Origin: a virus
Reading direction: 5' to 3' (one strand)
Virus record (IMG/VR): IMGVR_UViG_3300010160_000208
Coordinates: 1 to 25,391 of that record
Length of the DNA stretch: 25,391 bases
Both the position numbers and the translations under genes were made by a program. Under the pieces are notes generated by a model. It ran no database searches and had not been told where the DNA came from. It saw nothing but the letters and a program-made list of their open reading frames with translations. This document shows, one piece after another, positions 7,814 to 18,200 of this stretch (its first letter is position 1; each line of letters opens with the position of its first letter).

Positions 7814-10800
7814 TTATGCTCGGCCTACTGCCACTTCAATAATGCCAACTGTTTCGCTGTCATAATCTTGTAGGGCTTTACCAATCAGGCATCCTGGTTG
7901 ATATACGGAAGGATCTAATCGTACAGCCACTCCGGGAATATCACCAGTTACCAAACGATCTCCTTTGGCTATATTGCCTGTGACTTGACACGGCACACGA
8001 CCAACCAACGCAACTGGCACTATATTTTTACCAGATTGAAACGTATTCATCAAGTGAGCTGGTTCTGTACTGACCACGCCAGCCACAGCAGGATTACTCA
8101 GTGTAGTACTGATTGTGACTTCGTTTGCGCCGCCAAATACCAATACTGTTCCAGGAGCATACTCAAAATCGGCTGCATAACATTCTGCCAAGTCGGCGTA
8201 TTGTGCTGTGGTTGCTGTAACCTGAAGCACATTGGTTGCGGCATTGAAGCTGAACGCTGTGGCTGCAGTTCGTATACTTGGAGTGGCCTGTGTTCCAGCA
8301 CCAGAAACAAACACCGGATAGAATGTGCCAGTGGTGACTGCTGTGGCATTGATTGCTGTACTTGGTCCAGTTGGTCCTTGATTACCTTGATTACCTTGAT
8401 TACCAGTAGTTCCTTGATTGCCCTGGTTACCAACGGTACCTTGAGTACCTTGGGTACCAACGGTACCTTGATTGCCCTGATTACCATTATTGCCGTTTGT
8501 ACCAGCGTTACCTTGTGTACCAGTGGTGCCTTGATTACCTTGATTACCTTGATTACCCGTGGCGCCTTGAGTACCTGTTGTTCCTTGATTGCCCTGATTG
8601 CCCTGATTGCCTTGGTTACCAACAGTTCCCTGAGCACCAGTAGTTCCTTGGGTACCTGTTGTGCCCTGATTGCCCTGATTGCCTTGGTTACCAACAGTTC
8701 CCTGAGCACCAGTAGTTCCTTGGGTACCTGTTGTACCTTGATTACCTTGGTTACCTTGATTACCAACTGTGCCTTGTGCTCCGGTAGTGCCTTGTGCTCC
8801 GGTAGTGCCTTGGGTGCCGTTTGTGCCTTGGGTACCGGTTGCACCTTGAGTTCCTGTGGTACCTTGAGCGCCAGTTGTGCCTTGTGCACCAACAGTTCCT
8901 TGTGTGCCTGTAGTTCCTTGTGCGCCCGATCCTTGTACTGGGTTGCCGTTGGCGTATTGGAATCCACCAGCCATGACGTTACCGGTCACAGTGACCAGGC
9001 CACCTGTGCGTATGTTACCACCAATTATGTTGCCAGTTCCAGTTACAACCCCAGATCCAAATAACACATTGCCACCTGTTACGTTTGCTGTAACATTTAA
9101 ACTGCCCAGTGTGCCTACTGAGGTAATATTTGTTTGACTTGCAGTCTGTAAAGTACCAGTCAAGTTTGTGGCAGTTATGTTACCAGTACCGCTTACAACC
9201 CCTGTGCCAAATAACACATTGCCACCAGTGATGTTTGCTGTAACAGCCAAACTGCCTAGTGTGCCCACTGAGGTAATATTTGTTTGACTTGCAGTCTGTA
9301 AGGTACCGGTCAAGTTAGTAGCAAATACATTGCCAGTGCCACTTACAACACCTGTGCCAAATACAACATTGCCACCGGTTACGTTTGCAGTTACGCTGAC
9401 AGTGGTTCCTGTATGAGCGGTTGCTGATATGTTACCGCCTGTGATATTACCGCTTGCACTCAGTATGCCTTGTACCTGCATGCCATTGCTGGCCACCCAG
9501 GTGTTGGCAGTACTGCTATAGGTTAAGCTGATGAATTCACTACCTGCTGGGCCAACTCCAATGCCACCACCGTTGGCCGCAGTTGCATTGGCTGCATTGT
9601 TGGCCATGTTAATAGTTAAGTCGTTTGTGGTTATGTTGTTACTGTTGATATAGGTCACGTTACCATTTACAACCAGGTTACCTTGGATAATAACTTCGCC
9701 ATCAACACTGCCAGGACTGTTTGGATCAATAACAATGGTATAATTACTTGATGTGATACTGTTACTGGTAATGTCAAATGTACCAATGCGTGCAATGCCG
9801 TTTGTGGTCAAATTGCCAGCAGTTACGTTGGCTGTCACACTCAAACTACCCAATGTGCCTACACTGGTAATATTAGTTTGACTTGCTGTCTGTAAGGTAC
9901 CAGTCAAGTTAGTGGCAAATACGTTGCCTGTACCACTCACAACACCAGTACCAAATCTTACATTGCCGCCAGTGATGTTTGAAGCGGCACTTATTAATCC
10001 ACCTGTTAATATGTTTCCACCGGTTACGTTTGCAGTGACAGCTAAACTGCCCAGTGTACCCACTGAGGTAATATTTGTTTGTGCGGCTGTTTGTAAAGTA
10101 CCAGTTAGGTTAGTGGCAAATACATTACCAGTTCCGCTTACAACACCAGAACCAAATATCACATTGCCGCCAGTGATGTTTGAAGCGGCACTTATTAAGC
10201 CGCCAGTTAATATGTTTCCACCGGTTACGTTTGCAGTGACAGCTAAACTGCCCAGTGTACCCACTGAGGTAATATTTGTTTGTGCGGCTGTTTGTAAAGT
10301 ACCAGTTAGGTTAGTGGCAAATACATTGCCAGTTCCACTTACAACACCAGAACCAAATATCACATTGCCACCGGTTATATTTGCAGTGACAGCCAGACTG
10401 CCCAGTGTGCCCACGCTTGTGATATTTGTTTGACTTGCCGTTTGTAAGGTACCAGTTAGGTTAGTGGCAAATACATTACCTGTACCACTTACTACACCTG
10501 CACCAAATATCACATTGCCACCAGTGATGTTACCACTGGCACTGATTGATGTTCCCGTTACTGACGCAAATACAAGACTTCCGGTTACACTTATGTTACC
10601 ACCGTAAATATTGCCACCAGCACTTACATTATTGCCTGTAAGAAGATTGGCACCAGTTATGTTTCCGCCCACTGATGCTGTGCCACCCGTGGCCAAATTG
10701 CCAGCTGTGATGTTGGCTGTGGCACTTATCAGACCACCTGTTAAAATATTGGCACCAGTTATGTTTCCGCCCACTGATGCTGTGCCACCCGTGGCCAAAT

Positions 10801-11890
10801 TGCCACCTGTGACTGTTGCAGCAACACTGACCAATCCACCAGTTAATAAATTGCCACCTATTATGTTGCCTTGAGCTGTGATTGATCCATCTGTGCGGAG
10901 ATTTCCAGCGGCAATGTTGCCCAATGATGTAATGTTACCAGTGGCAGTTACTATTCCACCAGTAATTAAATTTCCAGCAGTGACAGTCCCAGTAACAGAT
11001 GCCAGTCCAGATAAATTCACGCTGGTTGCATTTACGTTTCCGCTTGCACTGATTGTGCCGGCCAATACATTGCCAGCAACACTGACTAGTCCGCCTGTTA
11101 TAATGTTACCAGCTGTAACATTGGCTGTGACACTTATCAGGCCACCGGTTAACAAATTTCCACCAGTGATGTTACCACTGGCACTGATTGTAGTGCCAGT
11201 CACTGAGGCAAATACAAGACTTCCAGTTACACTTATGTTCCCACCGTAAATATTGCCACCAGCACTTACATTGTTGCCTGTGTTGATATTGCCACCAGTA
11301 ACGTTACCTACAGCACTGACAGTGTTGGCCGCAATAATGTTGTTACCTGTAACATTGCCAATGACGCTCACTGTTGCGCCAGTTAATTCGCTGTTACCAG
11401 GGGTGCCTGACAGTACTGTGGCACCACCGTCGGGATTGGTCAACACAATACTTGTGGCATTGGCACTGATTGTGGCATTGCCAAGATAGATTGTGTTGCC
11501 ATTTAGGTATAGGTCTCTCCATCGATTGGTTGTGTTACCTAAATCTTGAGTGATATTGGCCGCTGGAATCAAGCCAGTTGTAGTAAAGGCCGCAATAGCA
11601 GTGCCGCCAACAGCTACATTAATGTTGCCACCAGATGTGGCTATTGCGACATTTGATGTTCCGTTTTGTATGCTGGTTGTAGCAATACTACTTAACAATG
11701 CGCCATTACCTAGAATATAAGCACCGGTTACATTGCCGGATACGCTGACATTTCCAGCAAGAACGTTACCGCCAGCACTTACATTACCAGCAGTTGCTAC
11801 GTTGGTTTGGATAAGAGTACCAATAATATTATTACCGTAAATATTACCGGTTGCGCTAATTCCCGTGGTTCCGTCAAGTGTAAGTGCCAT
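7814..11890 (-). CDS. Giant repetitive tail-fibre protein with collagen-like shaft and C-terminal chaperone/cleavage-like domain (1358 aa)
   Basis: A probable virion adhesion fibre starting MALTLDGTTGISATGNIYGN. From about residue 30 it is built of degenerate units near 17 residues, rich in Gly, Asn, Thr and Val, of the type [17 protein letters not shown]; these suggest a beta-helical or triple-beta shaft. Longer 50-67-residue units contain VSGTGNVFATNLTGTLQT. A non-repeat insert lies at about 700-810. Residues 989-1177 are 63 unbroken Gly-X-Y triplets. The C-terminal 150 residues (YADLAECYAADFEYAPGTVLVFGG onward) match a domain widespread at phage fibre ends, related to self-cleaving intramolecular chaperones, although cleavage here is unproven. 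The ATG has AGGA about 9 nt upstream and a GATAAATAC late-like promoter. Confidence 0.88.
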   Translation of the reverse strand: MALTLDGTTGISATGNIYGNNIIGTLIQTNVATAGNVSAGGNVLAGNVSVSGNVTGAYILGNGALLSSIATTSIQNGTSNVAIATSGGNINVAVGGTAIAAFTTTGLIPAANITQDLGNTTNRWRDLYLNGNTIYLGNATISANATSIVLTNPDGGATVLSGTPGNSELTGATVSVIGNVTGNNIIAANTVSAVGNVTGGNINTGNNVSAGGNIYGGNISVTGSLVFASVTGTTISASGNITGGNLLTGGLISVTANVTAGNIITGGLVSVAGNVLAGTISASGNVNATSVNLSGLASVTGTVTAGNLITGGIVTATGNITSLGNIAAGNLRTDGSITAQGNIIGGNLLTGGLVSVAATVTGGNLATGGTASVGGNITGANILTGGLISATANITAGNLATGGTASVGGNITGANLLTGNNVSAGGNIYGGNISVTGSLVFASVTGTSISASGNITGGNVIFGAGVVSGTGNVFATNLTGTLQTASQTNITSVGTLGSLAVTANITGGNVIFGSGVVSGTGNVFATNLTGTLQTAAQTNITSVGTLGSLAVTANVTGGNILTGGLISAASNITGGNVIFGSGVVSGTGNVFATNLTGTLQTAAQTNITSVGTLGSLAVTANVTGGNILTGGLISAASNITGGNVRFGTGVVSGTGNVFATNLTGTLQTASQTNITSVGTLGSLSVTANVTAGNLTTNGIARIGTFDITSNSITSSNYTIVIDPNSPGSVDGEVIIQGNLVVNGNVTYINSNNITTNDLTINMANNAANATAANGGGIGVGPAGSEFISLTYSSTANTWVASNGMQVQGILSASGNITGGNISATAHTGTTVSVTANVTGGNVVFGTGVVSGTGNVFATNLTGTLQTASQTNITSVGTLGSLAVTANITGGNVLFGTGVVSGTGNITATNLTGTLQTASQTNITSVGTLGSLNVTANVTGGNVLFGSGVVTGTGNIIGGNIRTGGLVTVTGNVMAGGFQYANGNPVQGSGAQGTTGTQGTVGAQGTTGAQGTTGTQGATGTQGTNGTQGTTGAQGTTGAQGTVGNQGNQGNQGTTGTQGTTGAQGTVGNQGNQGNQGTTGTQGTTGAQGTVGNQGNQGNQGNQGTTGTQGATGNQGNQGNQGTTGTQGNAGTNGNNGNQGNQGTVGTQGTQGTVGNQGNQGTTGNQGNQGNQGPTGPSTAINATAVTTGTFYPVFVSGAGTQATPSIRTAATAFSFNAATNVLQVTATTAQYADLAECYAADFEYAPGTVLVFGGANEVTISTTLSNPAVAGVVSTEPAHLMNTFQSGKNIVPVALVGRVPCQVTGNIAKGDRLVTGDIPGVAVRLDPSVYQPGCLIGKALQDYDSETVGIIEVAVGRA
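8360..8926 (-). repeat. Uninterrupted collagen-like Gly-X-Y repeat (63 triplets, residues 989-1177)
   Basis: Sixty-three consecutive Gly-X-Y triplets without a phase break. X is mostly Thr, Asn or Ala, and Y mostly Gln, Thr or Val. Proline appears only in the last two triplets (GPT, GPS). GTV-GNQ-GNQ-GNQ-GTT-GTQ-type blocks recur. Such a segment is expected to form a trimeric collagen helix as a stiff shaft. Confidence 0.95.
9961..10362 (-). repeat. Two nearly identical 201-bp tandem repeats (67 aa each) in the 1358-aa fibre
   Basis: Units 9961-10161 and 10162-10362 differ at only a few bases, and a third, partial unit begins at 10363. Each encodes 67 residues, including VVSGTGNVFATNLTGTLQT and TNITSVGTLGSL. 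More divergent relatives of the same unit occur at about 9060-9370 and 9820-9960. The near identity points to recent duplication or gene conversion. Confidence 0.93.
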
Positions 11891-11913
11891 TTTTTCTAAT
11901 CCTTTTTATCTTT

Positions 11914-11922
11914 GTATTTATC
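11914..11922 (-). promoter_or_regulatory. Late-promoter-like box GATAAATAC upstream of the 1358-aa fibre gene
   Basis: Minus-strand ATAAATA lies 24 nt before the ATG. Predicted initiation about 6 nt downstream leaves a short leader carrying AGGA (11900-11903). It matches the T4 late consensus TATAAATA except at one or two positions. Confidence 0.6.
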
Positions 11923-11939
11923 TGTACGTTAAAAAGTCT

Positions 11940-12620
11940 CTATCCGTAAAAAGTAATACGAACTCGTCCAATGGCACCTGCAGGGTTGACTCCAGCAGTG
12001 GCACTACTGGCGCCTCCGCCGCCGGGTGCTGTGCCGGCTGTGAGCGATGCGCCGCCTGTTCCAGAACCCATCTGTTGTGCGGTGAGGCTCATACCTGTAG
12101 TATCTGTTCCGGCTGTTTGCCCTGACCCTGCTGTGCCGGCACCTGCAATAGTGGCTCCTGCACCAGCACCGCCGCCACCCAGAGAAGTGGCGTTATTACC
12201 CACTGCCCCACTGCCACCATCAGCAGTGGTTGTTCCAATCATTGTGCCTGTAGTGCCGTTGCCTGCCACTCCCGAAGCAGCGTCAGATCCGGGTTGTGCC
12301 CGACATCCGGTGGCCGAGCTCGATGGATTTGCATTGGTACCCACGTTGACCCAACTCAGAGTGCTGGCTGCACCAACTGAATAATACACAATAGTGGTTC
12401 CACCGGTGACGTCAAGATTTATAGTTCTAGCAAAACGACCACCTCCGCCACCAGCTTTGTTGGCATTGGCGGTGGCTCCAAATCCGTTGCCGCCACCGCC
12501 AATGGCTTCTACAGTGACTCTAGTCGCTCCAACAGGTGCGGTAACGCTGCCAGCACCGGCTGTGGTTATCACTGTCACTTGTGGAAATGCAGGTGTTCCT
12601 GCCATTACTTGTATGGTCAT
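11940..12620 (-). CDS. Glycine-rich adhesin-like tail-tip protein (226 aa)
   Basis: The start chosen is ATG 12618-12620 ([15 protein letters not shown]), because it shares the A of a TAATG overlap with the preceding fibre's stop. An in-frame upstream ATG at 12668 lies inside that fibre, and MAGTPAF at 12605 is an alternative. The N-terminal half has beta-strand character (VTAPVGATRVTVEAIGGGGN). The rest is Gly/Ala/Thr-rich with many GGGG and GAG runs (LGGGGAGAGATIAGAGTAGS), closing with IGRVRITFYG. Glycine-rich domains of this kind occur in phage tip adhesins; the gp38 adhesin of T4-like phage S16 uses polyglycine helices and is encoded right after its fibre gene. The translational coupling to the 865-aa fibre fits the same arrangement. 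Receptor binding is inferred. Confidence 0.8.
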   Translation of the reverse strand: MTIQVMAGTPAFPQVTVITTAGAGSVTAPVGATRVTVEAIGGGGNGFGATANANKAGGGGGRFARTINLDVTGGTTIVYYSVGAASTLSWVNVGTNANPSSSATGCRAQPGSDAASGVAGNGTTGTMIGTTTADGGSGAVGNNATSLGGGGAGAGATIAGAGTAGSGQTAGTDTTGMSLTAQQMGSGTGGASLTAGTAPGGGGASSATAGVNPAGAIGRVRITFYG

Positions 12621-15217
12621 TAGATTAGTCCAGCACCCGAAATAACAAATGTATTTGCAGCCACACACAAAACTGTGCTGAGACCAAATTGTGTCAGAGT
12701 CCTGTTACCAGTACTAGCAGTGCCGGCCAATCTCAAAGTGACGCCAGCTGTGCTTCCATTGATCAGTATGTTAGCAGCCTGATTGTTGAACAAAGTGATA
12801 CAATCGCCTGCACCAAAAACTGAAGCTGGAACAACAATAGAGGTAGTACCAGTGTAGTTTATGTGTCGGCCAGCATCACCAACCACCAAGGTATAGTTGG
12901 CAGCGGCACTGGCTCGAGCCACAATAGTACGCACATTGCCAGCCACATCAAACACGTTACCGGTTGCGCTGACGTTGCCACCTGTGATGTTGCCAGTCAA
13001 ACTTGCCGTAGTACCTGTGTGTGTGGTTGCGTTGACATTGGCACCACCCAGTATATTACCACCGGTGATGTTGCCAGTGGCTGATATTTGGCCAGTTGCG
13101 CTGATACCACCACCTGTTAAAAGATTGCCACCTGTGACATTACCAGTCAAACTTGCCGTAGTACCTGTATGTGTAGTGGCATTGACATTGGCACCACCCA
13201 GGATATTACCACCTGTGATGTTGCCGGCTACACTTAGGCCTGCAGCACTGGAGAATGTGGCTATCGCAGTGGGCGTTATAGAATTTACGGCTGTAGTAAA
13301 TATCTGCACGTCGGTTGGGCGGCTGGTATCTGTAAAGGCTCCCGAGGCTGTGATGTCTACTCGACCACTTGAAATATTTCCAAACTGTAAAGTTCCGCTA
13401 CTGAATCCACGGCCAGTAAACTGAGAAATGGTATCTGCAGACTGGGTCTGTGTTGGCGAGGCTGCAGTGCCTCTGGCAGAACGTCCAGTAAACGCCACGT
13501 ATTGACTTGTACCAAATGCATCTTGTGTGATACGAGTTTGCGTTCCATCTGCTCCTGATATGTGTAGGTCTGTTCCAGTAGTGGTACTGTTGCCAGTGAC
13601 TGGATAACTCACAGTTTGTGGGTTTGCTAAAATATTAATTTCTGAGTCAGGTGTGGCTGTGCCTACGCCAAAAAATCCGGCGGTGCTGACAATGATATTA
13701 CCAGTAACACTTATCTGGCCACCAGTTATGATGTTACCACCGGTAATGTTTGCTGTGGCACTTACAACGGCCACATTACTGATACTGAAACCTTGCCCAT
13801 CAATATTGGCAGTCAAGTTTCCACTAAATGATCCGGTTGTGCCTTGAGCACCTGTTGTGCCCTGGGCTCCAATTACTCCTTGTGTACCTTGAGCTCCATT
13901 AGTGCCTTGTGTGCCCTGTGCTCCACTTGTGCCCTGGACGCCTTGAGCTCCTGTAGTTCCCTGGGCTCCCACGGTGCCTTGTGCTCCGGTGATGCCTTGA
14001 GCACCTGTAGTTCCTTGAGCACCTGTAGTGCCTTGAGCACCTGTAGTTCCTTGAGCACCTGTAGTTCCTTGAGCACCTGTTGTGCCTTGAGCACCTGTAG
14101 TTCCATTAGTTCCTTGAGCACCTGTTGTGCCTTGTGTTCCTGCACCTGTAGTTCCTTGAGCACCTGTAGTGCCTTGAGCACCTGTTGTGCCTTGTGTTCC
14201 TGCACCTGTAGTTCCCTGTGCGCCTGCTCCTGTAGTTCCTTGTGTGCCTGTACCAGTTGTGCCTTGAGCACCTGTTGTTCCGGTTGTGCCTTGCGCTCCG
14301 TTCGTACCAGTTGTGCCTTGTGCGCCAGATTCACCACCACCTTCATCGCCGTTGGATCCGTAAATATACAAAGTACTGCTGGTAGGCACGGTAATACCAA
14401 CGCCTTCGTCAACATTCAGCGGTCCATATAACACAGCGTTTACATTTGGTGATACTGTGACATTGGAAGCAATCGTCTCTGGAGTTGCAAACGTACCGTA
14501 CATGGTCAATGATCCCGGGTCAAGTGTCATTGTGTTTGCTTCGCCATTTACTGCAAATAGTATAGATCCATTGGCTGTTGGGATAGCAACATTAGAATTT
14601 CCGTTTACAATTTCGTTGGTGCTTGCAACAACCCCAGTTAATTGACTTCCGTTACCAATAAAGAAACTACCAATGTTGGCCGTAATGTTTCCAGTAGAAC
14701 TGACAGTTCCCAGGACGGCAATACCAGTATTTGATATGGTAAGCACATTGGCTGTACCAGCCGAAGTTATGGTTATATCTGAGTTACTATACACTGTAAC
14801 ATTGCTGTTGCCGGCATGTAGCACATTGGCATAGTAGTTCTGTGTAAATATTAATGCTGTTGTTCCAATCACAATTGGATTGTCAGTGATCAGTTTCCAC
14901 TGTGTGTCGGCGTAGATTACGCCTTCGGTAACCATAATAATGGTACCAGCTAGTAGTTCCCCAGTTACATCTGTGTCGCCGCTACGAGTCCAAGTTCCAT
15001 TTGCGCCAGTGCCCAGGACAGATACTACATAAACACCATTTTGACTTTGAGTTGTTTGGCCTGTGACCAATACGCGATCGTTGACACTGAGATTTATTCC
15101 ATCAACATTGTTGGGAGCTCCGCCCGTTAAAGAGACGTTCGCAACAGTTACCGCCCGTGTTGCCTGTTTATAATCTATGTCGTATATTTGATACGCACGA
15201 GGTTTAGTTAGAGCCAT
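12620..15217 (-). CDS. Collagen-like tail-fibre protein (865 aa)
   Basis: Residues 1 to about 135 form an N-terminal domain common in phage fibres and appendages ([37 protein letters not shown], then [18 protein letters not shown]). [12 protein letters not shown] module with [19 protein letters not shown] follows at about 185-225. Residues 298-461 are collagen-like, mainly GAQGTT. A region of GNITGGNIL-type repeats, including a 50-residue direct repeat, leads to a C-terminal domain (about 765-865: [47 protein letters not shown], ending FVISGAGLI), likely the trimerising or binding tip. A CTAAATA box and a weak AGGT ribosome site precede the ATG. Its stop overlaps the glycine-rich gene's start (TAATG). 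Confidence 0.88.
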   Translation of the reverse strand: MALTKPRAYQIYDIDYKQATRAVTVANVSLTGGAPNNVDGINLSVNDRVLVTGQTTQSQNGVYVVSVLGTGANGTWTRSGDTDVTGELLAGTIIMVTEGVIYADTQWKLITDNPIVIGTTALIFTQNYYANVLHAGNSNVTVYSNSDITITSAGTANVLTISNTGIAVLGTVSSTGNITANIGSFFIGNGSQLTGVVASTNEIVNGNSNVAIPTANGSILFAVNGEANTMTLDPGSLTMYGTFATPETIASNVTVSPNVNAVLYGPLNVDEGVGITVPTSSTLYIYGSNGDEGGGESGAQGTTGTNGAQGTTGTTGAQGTTGTGTQGTTGAGAQGTTGAGTQGTTGAQGTTGAQGTTGAGTQGTTGAQGTNGTTGAQGTTGAQGTTGAQGTTGAQGTTGAQGTTGAQGITGAQGTVGAQGTTGAQGVQGTSGAQGTQGTNGAQGTQGVIGAQGTTGAQGTTGSFSGNLTANIDGQGFSISNVAVVSATANITGGNIITGGQISVTGNIIVSTAGFFGVGTATPDSEINILANPQTVSYPVTGNSTTTGTDLHISGADGTQTRITQDAFGTSQYVAFTGRSARGTAASPTQTQSADTISQFTGRGFSSGTLQFGNISSGRVDITASGAFTDTSRPTDVQIFTTAVNSITPTAIATFSSAAGLSVAGNITGGNILGGANVNATTHTGTTASLTGNVTGGNLLTGGGISATGQISATGNITGGNILGGANVNATTHTGTTASLTGNITGGNVSATGNVFDVAGNVRTIVARASAAANYTLVVGDAGRHINYTGTTSIVVPASVFGAGDCITLFNNQAANILINGSTAGVTLRLAGTASTGNRTLTQFGLSTVLCVAANTFVISGAGLI
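12978..13226 (-). repeat. 150-bp-period direct repeat (50 aa) in the 865-aa fibre
   Basis: Segments beginning at 12978 and 13128 are closely similar for about 100 bp. Both encode [20 protein letters not shown] followed by SLTGN. The period is exactly 50 codons, so gain or loss of a unit would keep the frame. Confidence 0.88.
13835..14326 (-). repeat. Collagen-like Gly-X-Y repeat with four two-residue phase breaks (residues 298-461)
   Basis: Fifty-two Gly-X-Y triplets, dominated by GAQ-GTT, are interrupted four times by a two-residue Gly-X unit (GT at 322-323; GA at 330-331, 338-339 and 358-359). All breaks lie in the N-terminal third; residues 360-461 are unbroken. There is no proline and no lysine in the repeat. 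Long shadow reading frames in other frames here are by-products of the repeat. Confidence 0.95.
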
Positions 15218-15237
15218 TTTTTACCTATCTTGTCATA

Positions 15238-15244
15238 TATTTAG
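15238..15244 (-). promoter_or_regulatory. Late-promoter-like box CTAAATA upstream of the 865-aa fibre gene
   Basis: CTAAATA ends 21 nt before the ATG at 15215-15217. Predicted initiation near 15232 would give a short leader with AGGT. It abuts the terminator of the preceding gene. Confidence 0.55.
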
Positions 15245-15248
15245 CCAA

Positions 15249-15278
15249 AAAAATAGAACTCCAGGGAGTCCTATTTTT
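15249..15278 (-). terminator. Rho-independent terminator after the 1567-aa fibre gene
   Basis: An inverted repeat has AAAAATAG paired with CTATTTTT and, after one mismatch, ACTCC paired with GGAGT around a tiny loop. In the minus direction it is followed by a run of seven T. It lies 18 nt beyond the stop of the 1567-aa gene. A/T tracts on both sides could let it work in either direction. Confidence 0.8.
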
Positions 15279-15295
15279 CTCGTGCCCGTTTGCTA

Positions 15296-18200
15296 TTAGC
15301 TTAGGGTTAGTGCAACACTTCTTGTTGTACCGTCACTACCACGTACCAAGATATTCAACTGAGTATTACTTACCAGCTGGAAGCTCATGGTACTGTTTGT
15401 TGACAGTGTTGGAGCCGCACTATTAACAGTGGTCACCAAGTTACCAGTGATGTTGATCTGTGATGAAGTTGGGCTGGCCGCAACAATCGCATTTCCACTC
15501 ACGTTGTCAATCTGGCTTACAGTTACAGTGGTTGTGATCTGTCTTACGTCAATCACGTCACCGTTTGCTGGAGCTTCAGTAAATGTCAGTACACAAGTTG
15601 GGTTGGTTCCTGACACAGAGTATGCCAGTGTTGGAATCTGTACCACACCGTTAATACTTACAATACAACTGTTGGTTGTTTGTGTGCTTGATAATGTGAA
15701 GTTTACAGTTGCACCATCACCATTGAACTGTTGATCGCTGATAACAGTAAACTCTGTGGAACCAACTGGGGTCCAAGCATTGTTGTCGTAGATCTCTAAG
15801 TTGTTTTGAGTGGTATTGAAACGAACCATACCAGTGTATGTGCTTGATGGTCGCTGTGCTGTGTTACCAGTTGGTACTACAAAGCTGGTAGTAGCATTCA
15901 TGGTCAATACAGAACATGCTACGATTGAGTTACTAGCAATCAACACAGTACTGTCTACAGGATCAACGTAGAAGAATGTGTTGACTGTGACGTTACCCGC
16001 AGAGTATATCTGACCACCTGTACTCAAGTTACCAGCACTAACATTACCAGTTATACTTGCGTTAGAACTTACATATAAATTAGCACTATTAACATTACCG
16101 TTGGCTGCGTTCAAGCTACCTGAATAAAGTACTACATTTCCAGTGCCTTGAATTCTTACACTTTCACCATAAACATTAGATCCAGTATTTGTAGTCCAGA
16201 AACTGATGTGGGTTGGTGTACTACCGGTTGTCCAATCTGCTGCTGCGTCGAGAGTAATTTGTGCGCTAGGACTGACTGTAAGAGTTGTGCCATTTTCAGA
16301 TCCTCTACCAGCAAAAGAAGCCAACCGATTGTTGATCTGCGAAGGAGTGCTGTTGCCTAGTATATAACTACCATTGTATGATCCGCCGCCAACTGCACCA
16401 AGTCCAGTACCAGTGGTGTTGATTTGTACAAAGCATTCTGCATTAGGCACATCGCTTTGAATCAACATAGCAGTATTGCCACCTGTTTGAACAATAAATG
16501 CACCAGTTCCATCTGGGTGTACGCTGATGTTGCCGTTTGTTATAGCACCAACAATACTTTGTGTTGGAGTTATGGTCAAGTTACCAGAGACAATATTGCC
16601 ACTGGCACTGATTACGCCGTTTGCCGCTAACAAGTTATTGGCAAATGTGGTTGTCACGTTGCTGGCTGCGCCAACTGCAATTACCAAGTTGCCATCTGCT
16701 GACGTAATATTGGCATAACTACCACCGTTGACCAGTTTGGTTATGGCCACGTTGCCCGGGTTGATGTTGCTGATATAGTAACCATCGCCTACAAAGAAGC
16801 TACTGGTAACAATGTTACCACCAGCACTCACAATGTTTCCAACTGTCACGTTGTTAGCCGTCACGTTACCACTGGCACTTACTACAGTTGCCAATACATT
16901 GGCACCCGATACATTACCACCTGTGCTGATTGCGCCACTGTTAAGGACTAGTACAGCATTGGCTTGTACATTTCCGCCTGCGCTAACGTCTGTGGTTACA
17001 TTTACATTGCCACCACTAATTGTGCCAGTTCCGCTAACAACCCCAGAGCCAAATATCACGTTACCGCCTGTGACATTACCAGTTCCACTTACAACACCAG
17101 AACCAAATATAATGTTGCCGCCAACTACATTTCCTGTTGCTGATATATTGGCTACAGCATTTACGTTTCCACCACTTACATTACCAATAGCAGTTATATA
17201 ACCACCAGTTGTGATATTGGTCAGCATATTAATATCGCTGAATACGTTACCGACTATGCTCAAGTTACCAACAAACGCATTTCCTGCAACGCTGAGGAAT
17301 CCACCTGTAACCAAATTACCACCAGTGATTGTAGCAGTTGCACTGATCGCGTTGCCAGTCAACAAGTTACCGCCGGCTATGTTTGCCACAGCAACAATAG
17401 TGCCTGCTGCACTTACATTACCGCCGTAAACATTGCCACTTGCACTGAGTTCTGTTGCACCAACAGCACTTGCAGTTACGTTGCCAGTCAAGCTGATTGT
17501 TGTACCAGTTGCTGATCCAAGAGCTGGAGTAGTGAATTGAGCACTGGTTGATACTTGTAGGTTACCAGATCCATCATACTCTAGGTTGCCAGTATTGATT
17601 CTGGTGCTGATTTCGTTAGCAACGATAGCAATACCGTTACCTTGTATGTATGTACCTTGACCAGAGAACTGTGTGAACACAATGTTGTTTCCAGCTTGTC
17701 CCACGTTGCTGACGTTGCTGGTTTGTACCCAGCTGGTATTGCCATATACATTACCGTACAAGTTGAACACAAAGTCACCAGCTTCAACTTCTGGCACTTG
17801 GTTGTAATCTGCGGCACGAGTAATAGCTGTTGCATTGGAATAAACATAGATACCGTTGAACACTGCATTGGCTTCTGCCCTGACCAAGATACGTGTGTTG
17901 GCTACGTTAATAGCCACACCGTCAATTGTGGTATATGAACCGGTTGTGGTCAGGGTAGCACCAACACCGTTATTGGCTGGACCGTTGTAGTATGTTATAG
18001 TACCGCCGGTGATATTTGCCAAGGTGTTGCCGGTAGCAGCACTGGTACTGTCATGGATGTTGAGTCCTTGAGCCACGTCATCTACATACTGCTTGGTTGC
18101 CGCATCTTGTGGCTGTTCTGGATTTGCCAAGTTGTTGATGTATGTGCTACCAACACCAATGTTACCAGTTCCGTTTGTTAGGATGCTGATACCGCTATTA

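Noticed and set aside
8360-8926. CRISPR-like or minisatellite array (regular short repeats)
   Set aside because: The repetition is codon-phased Gly-X-Y coding with no constant repeat plus unique spacers and no cas genes.
7985-9064. Long plus-strand frame rich in Cys, Ser, Leu and Thr opposite the 1358-aa fibre
   Set aside because: It is the mirror image of the Gly-X-Y and Gly/Asn repeats; the biased composition removes stop codons on the other strand. It has no ribosome site or family signature.
9912-11489. Series of plus-strand frames with Pro/Val/Leu repeats (PPVMLPV-type)
   Set aside because: They are complementary-strand shadows of the GNITGGN repeats, low in complexity, with starts scattered without ribosome sites.
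13844-14431. Plus-strand Cys/Ser-rich and minus-strand Lys/Gln/Leu-rich frames over the collagen repeat
   Set aside because: These are out-of-frame readings of the GAQGTT repeat; the in-frame fibre explains the region.
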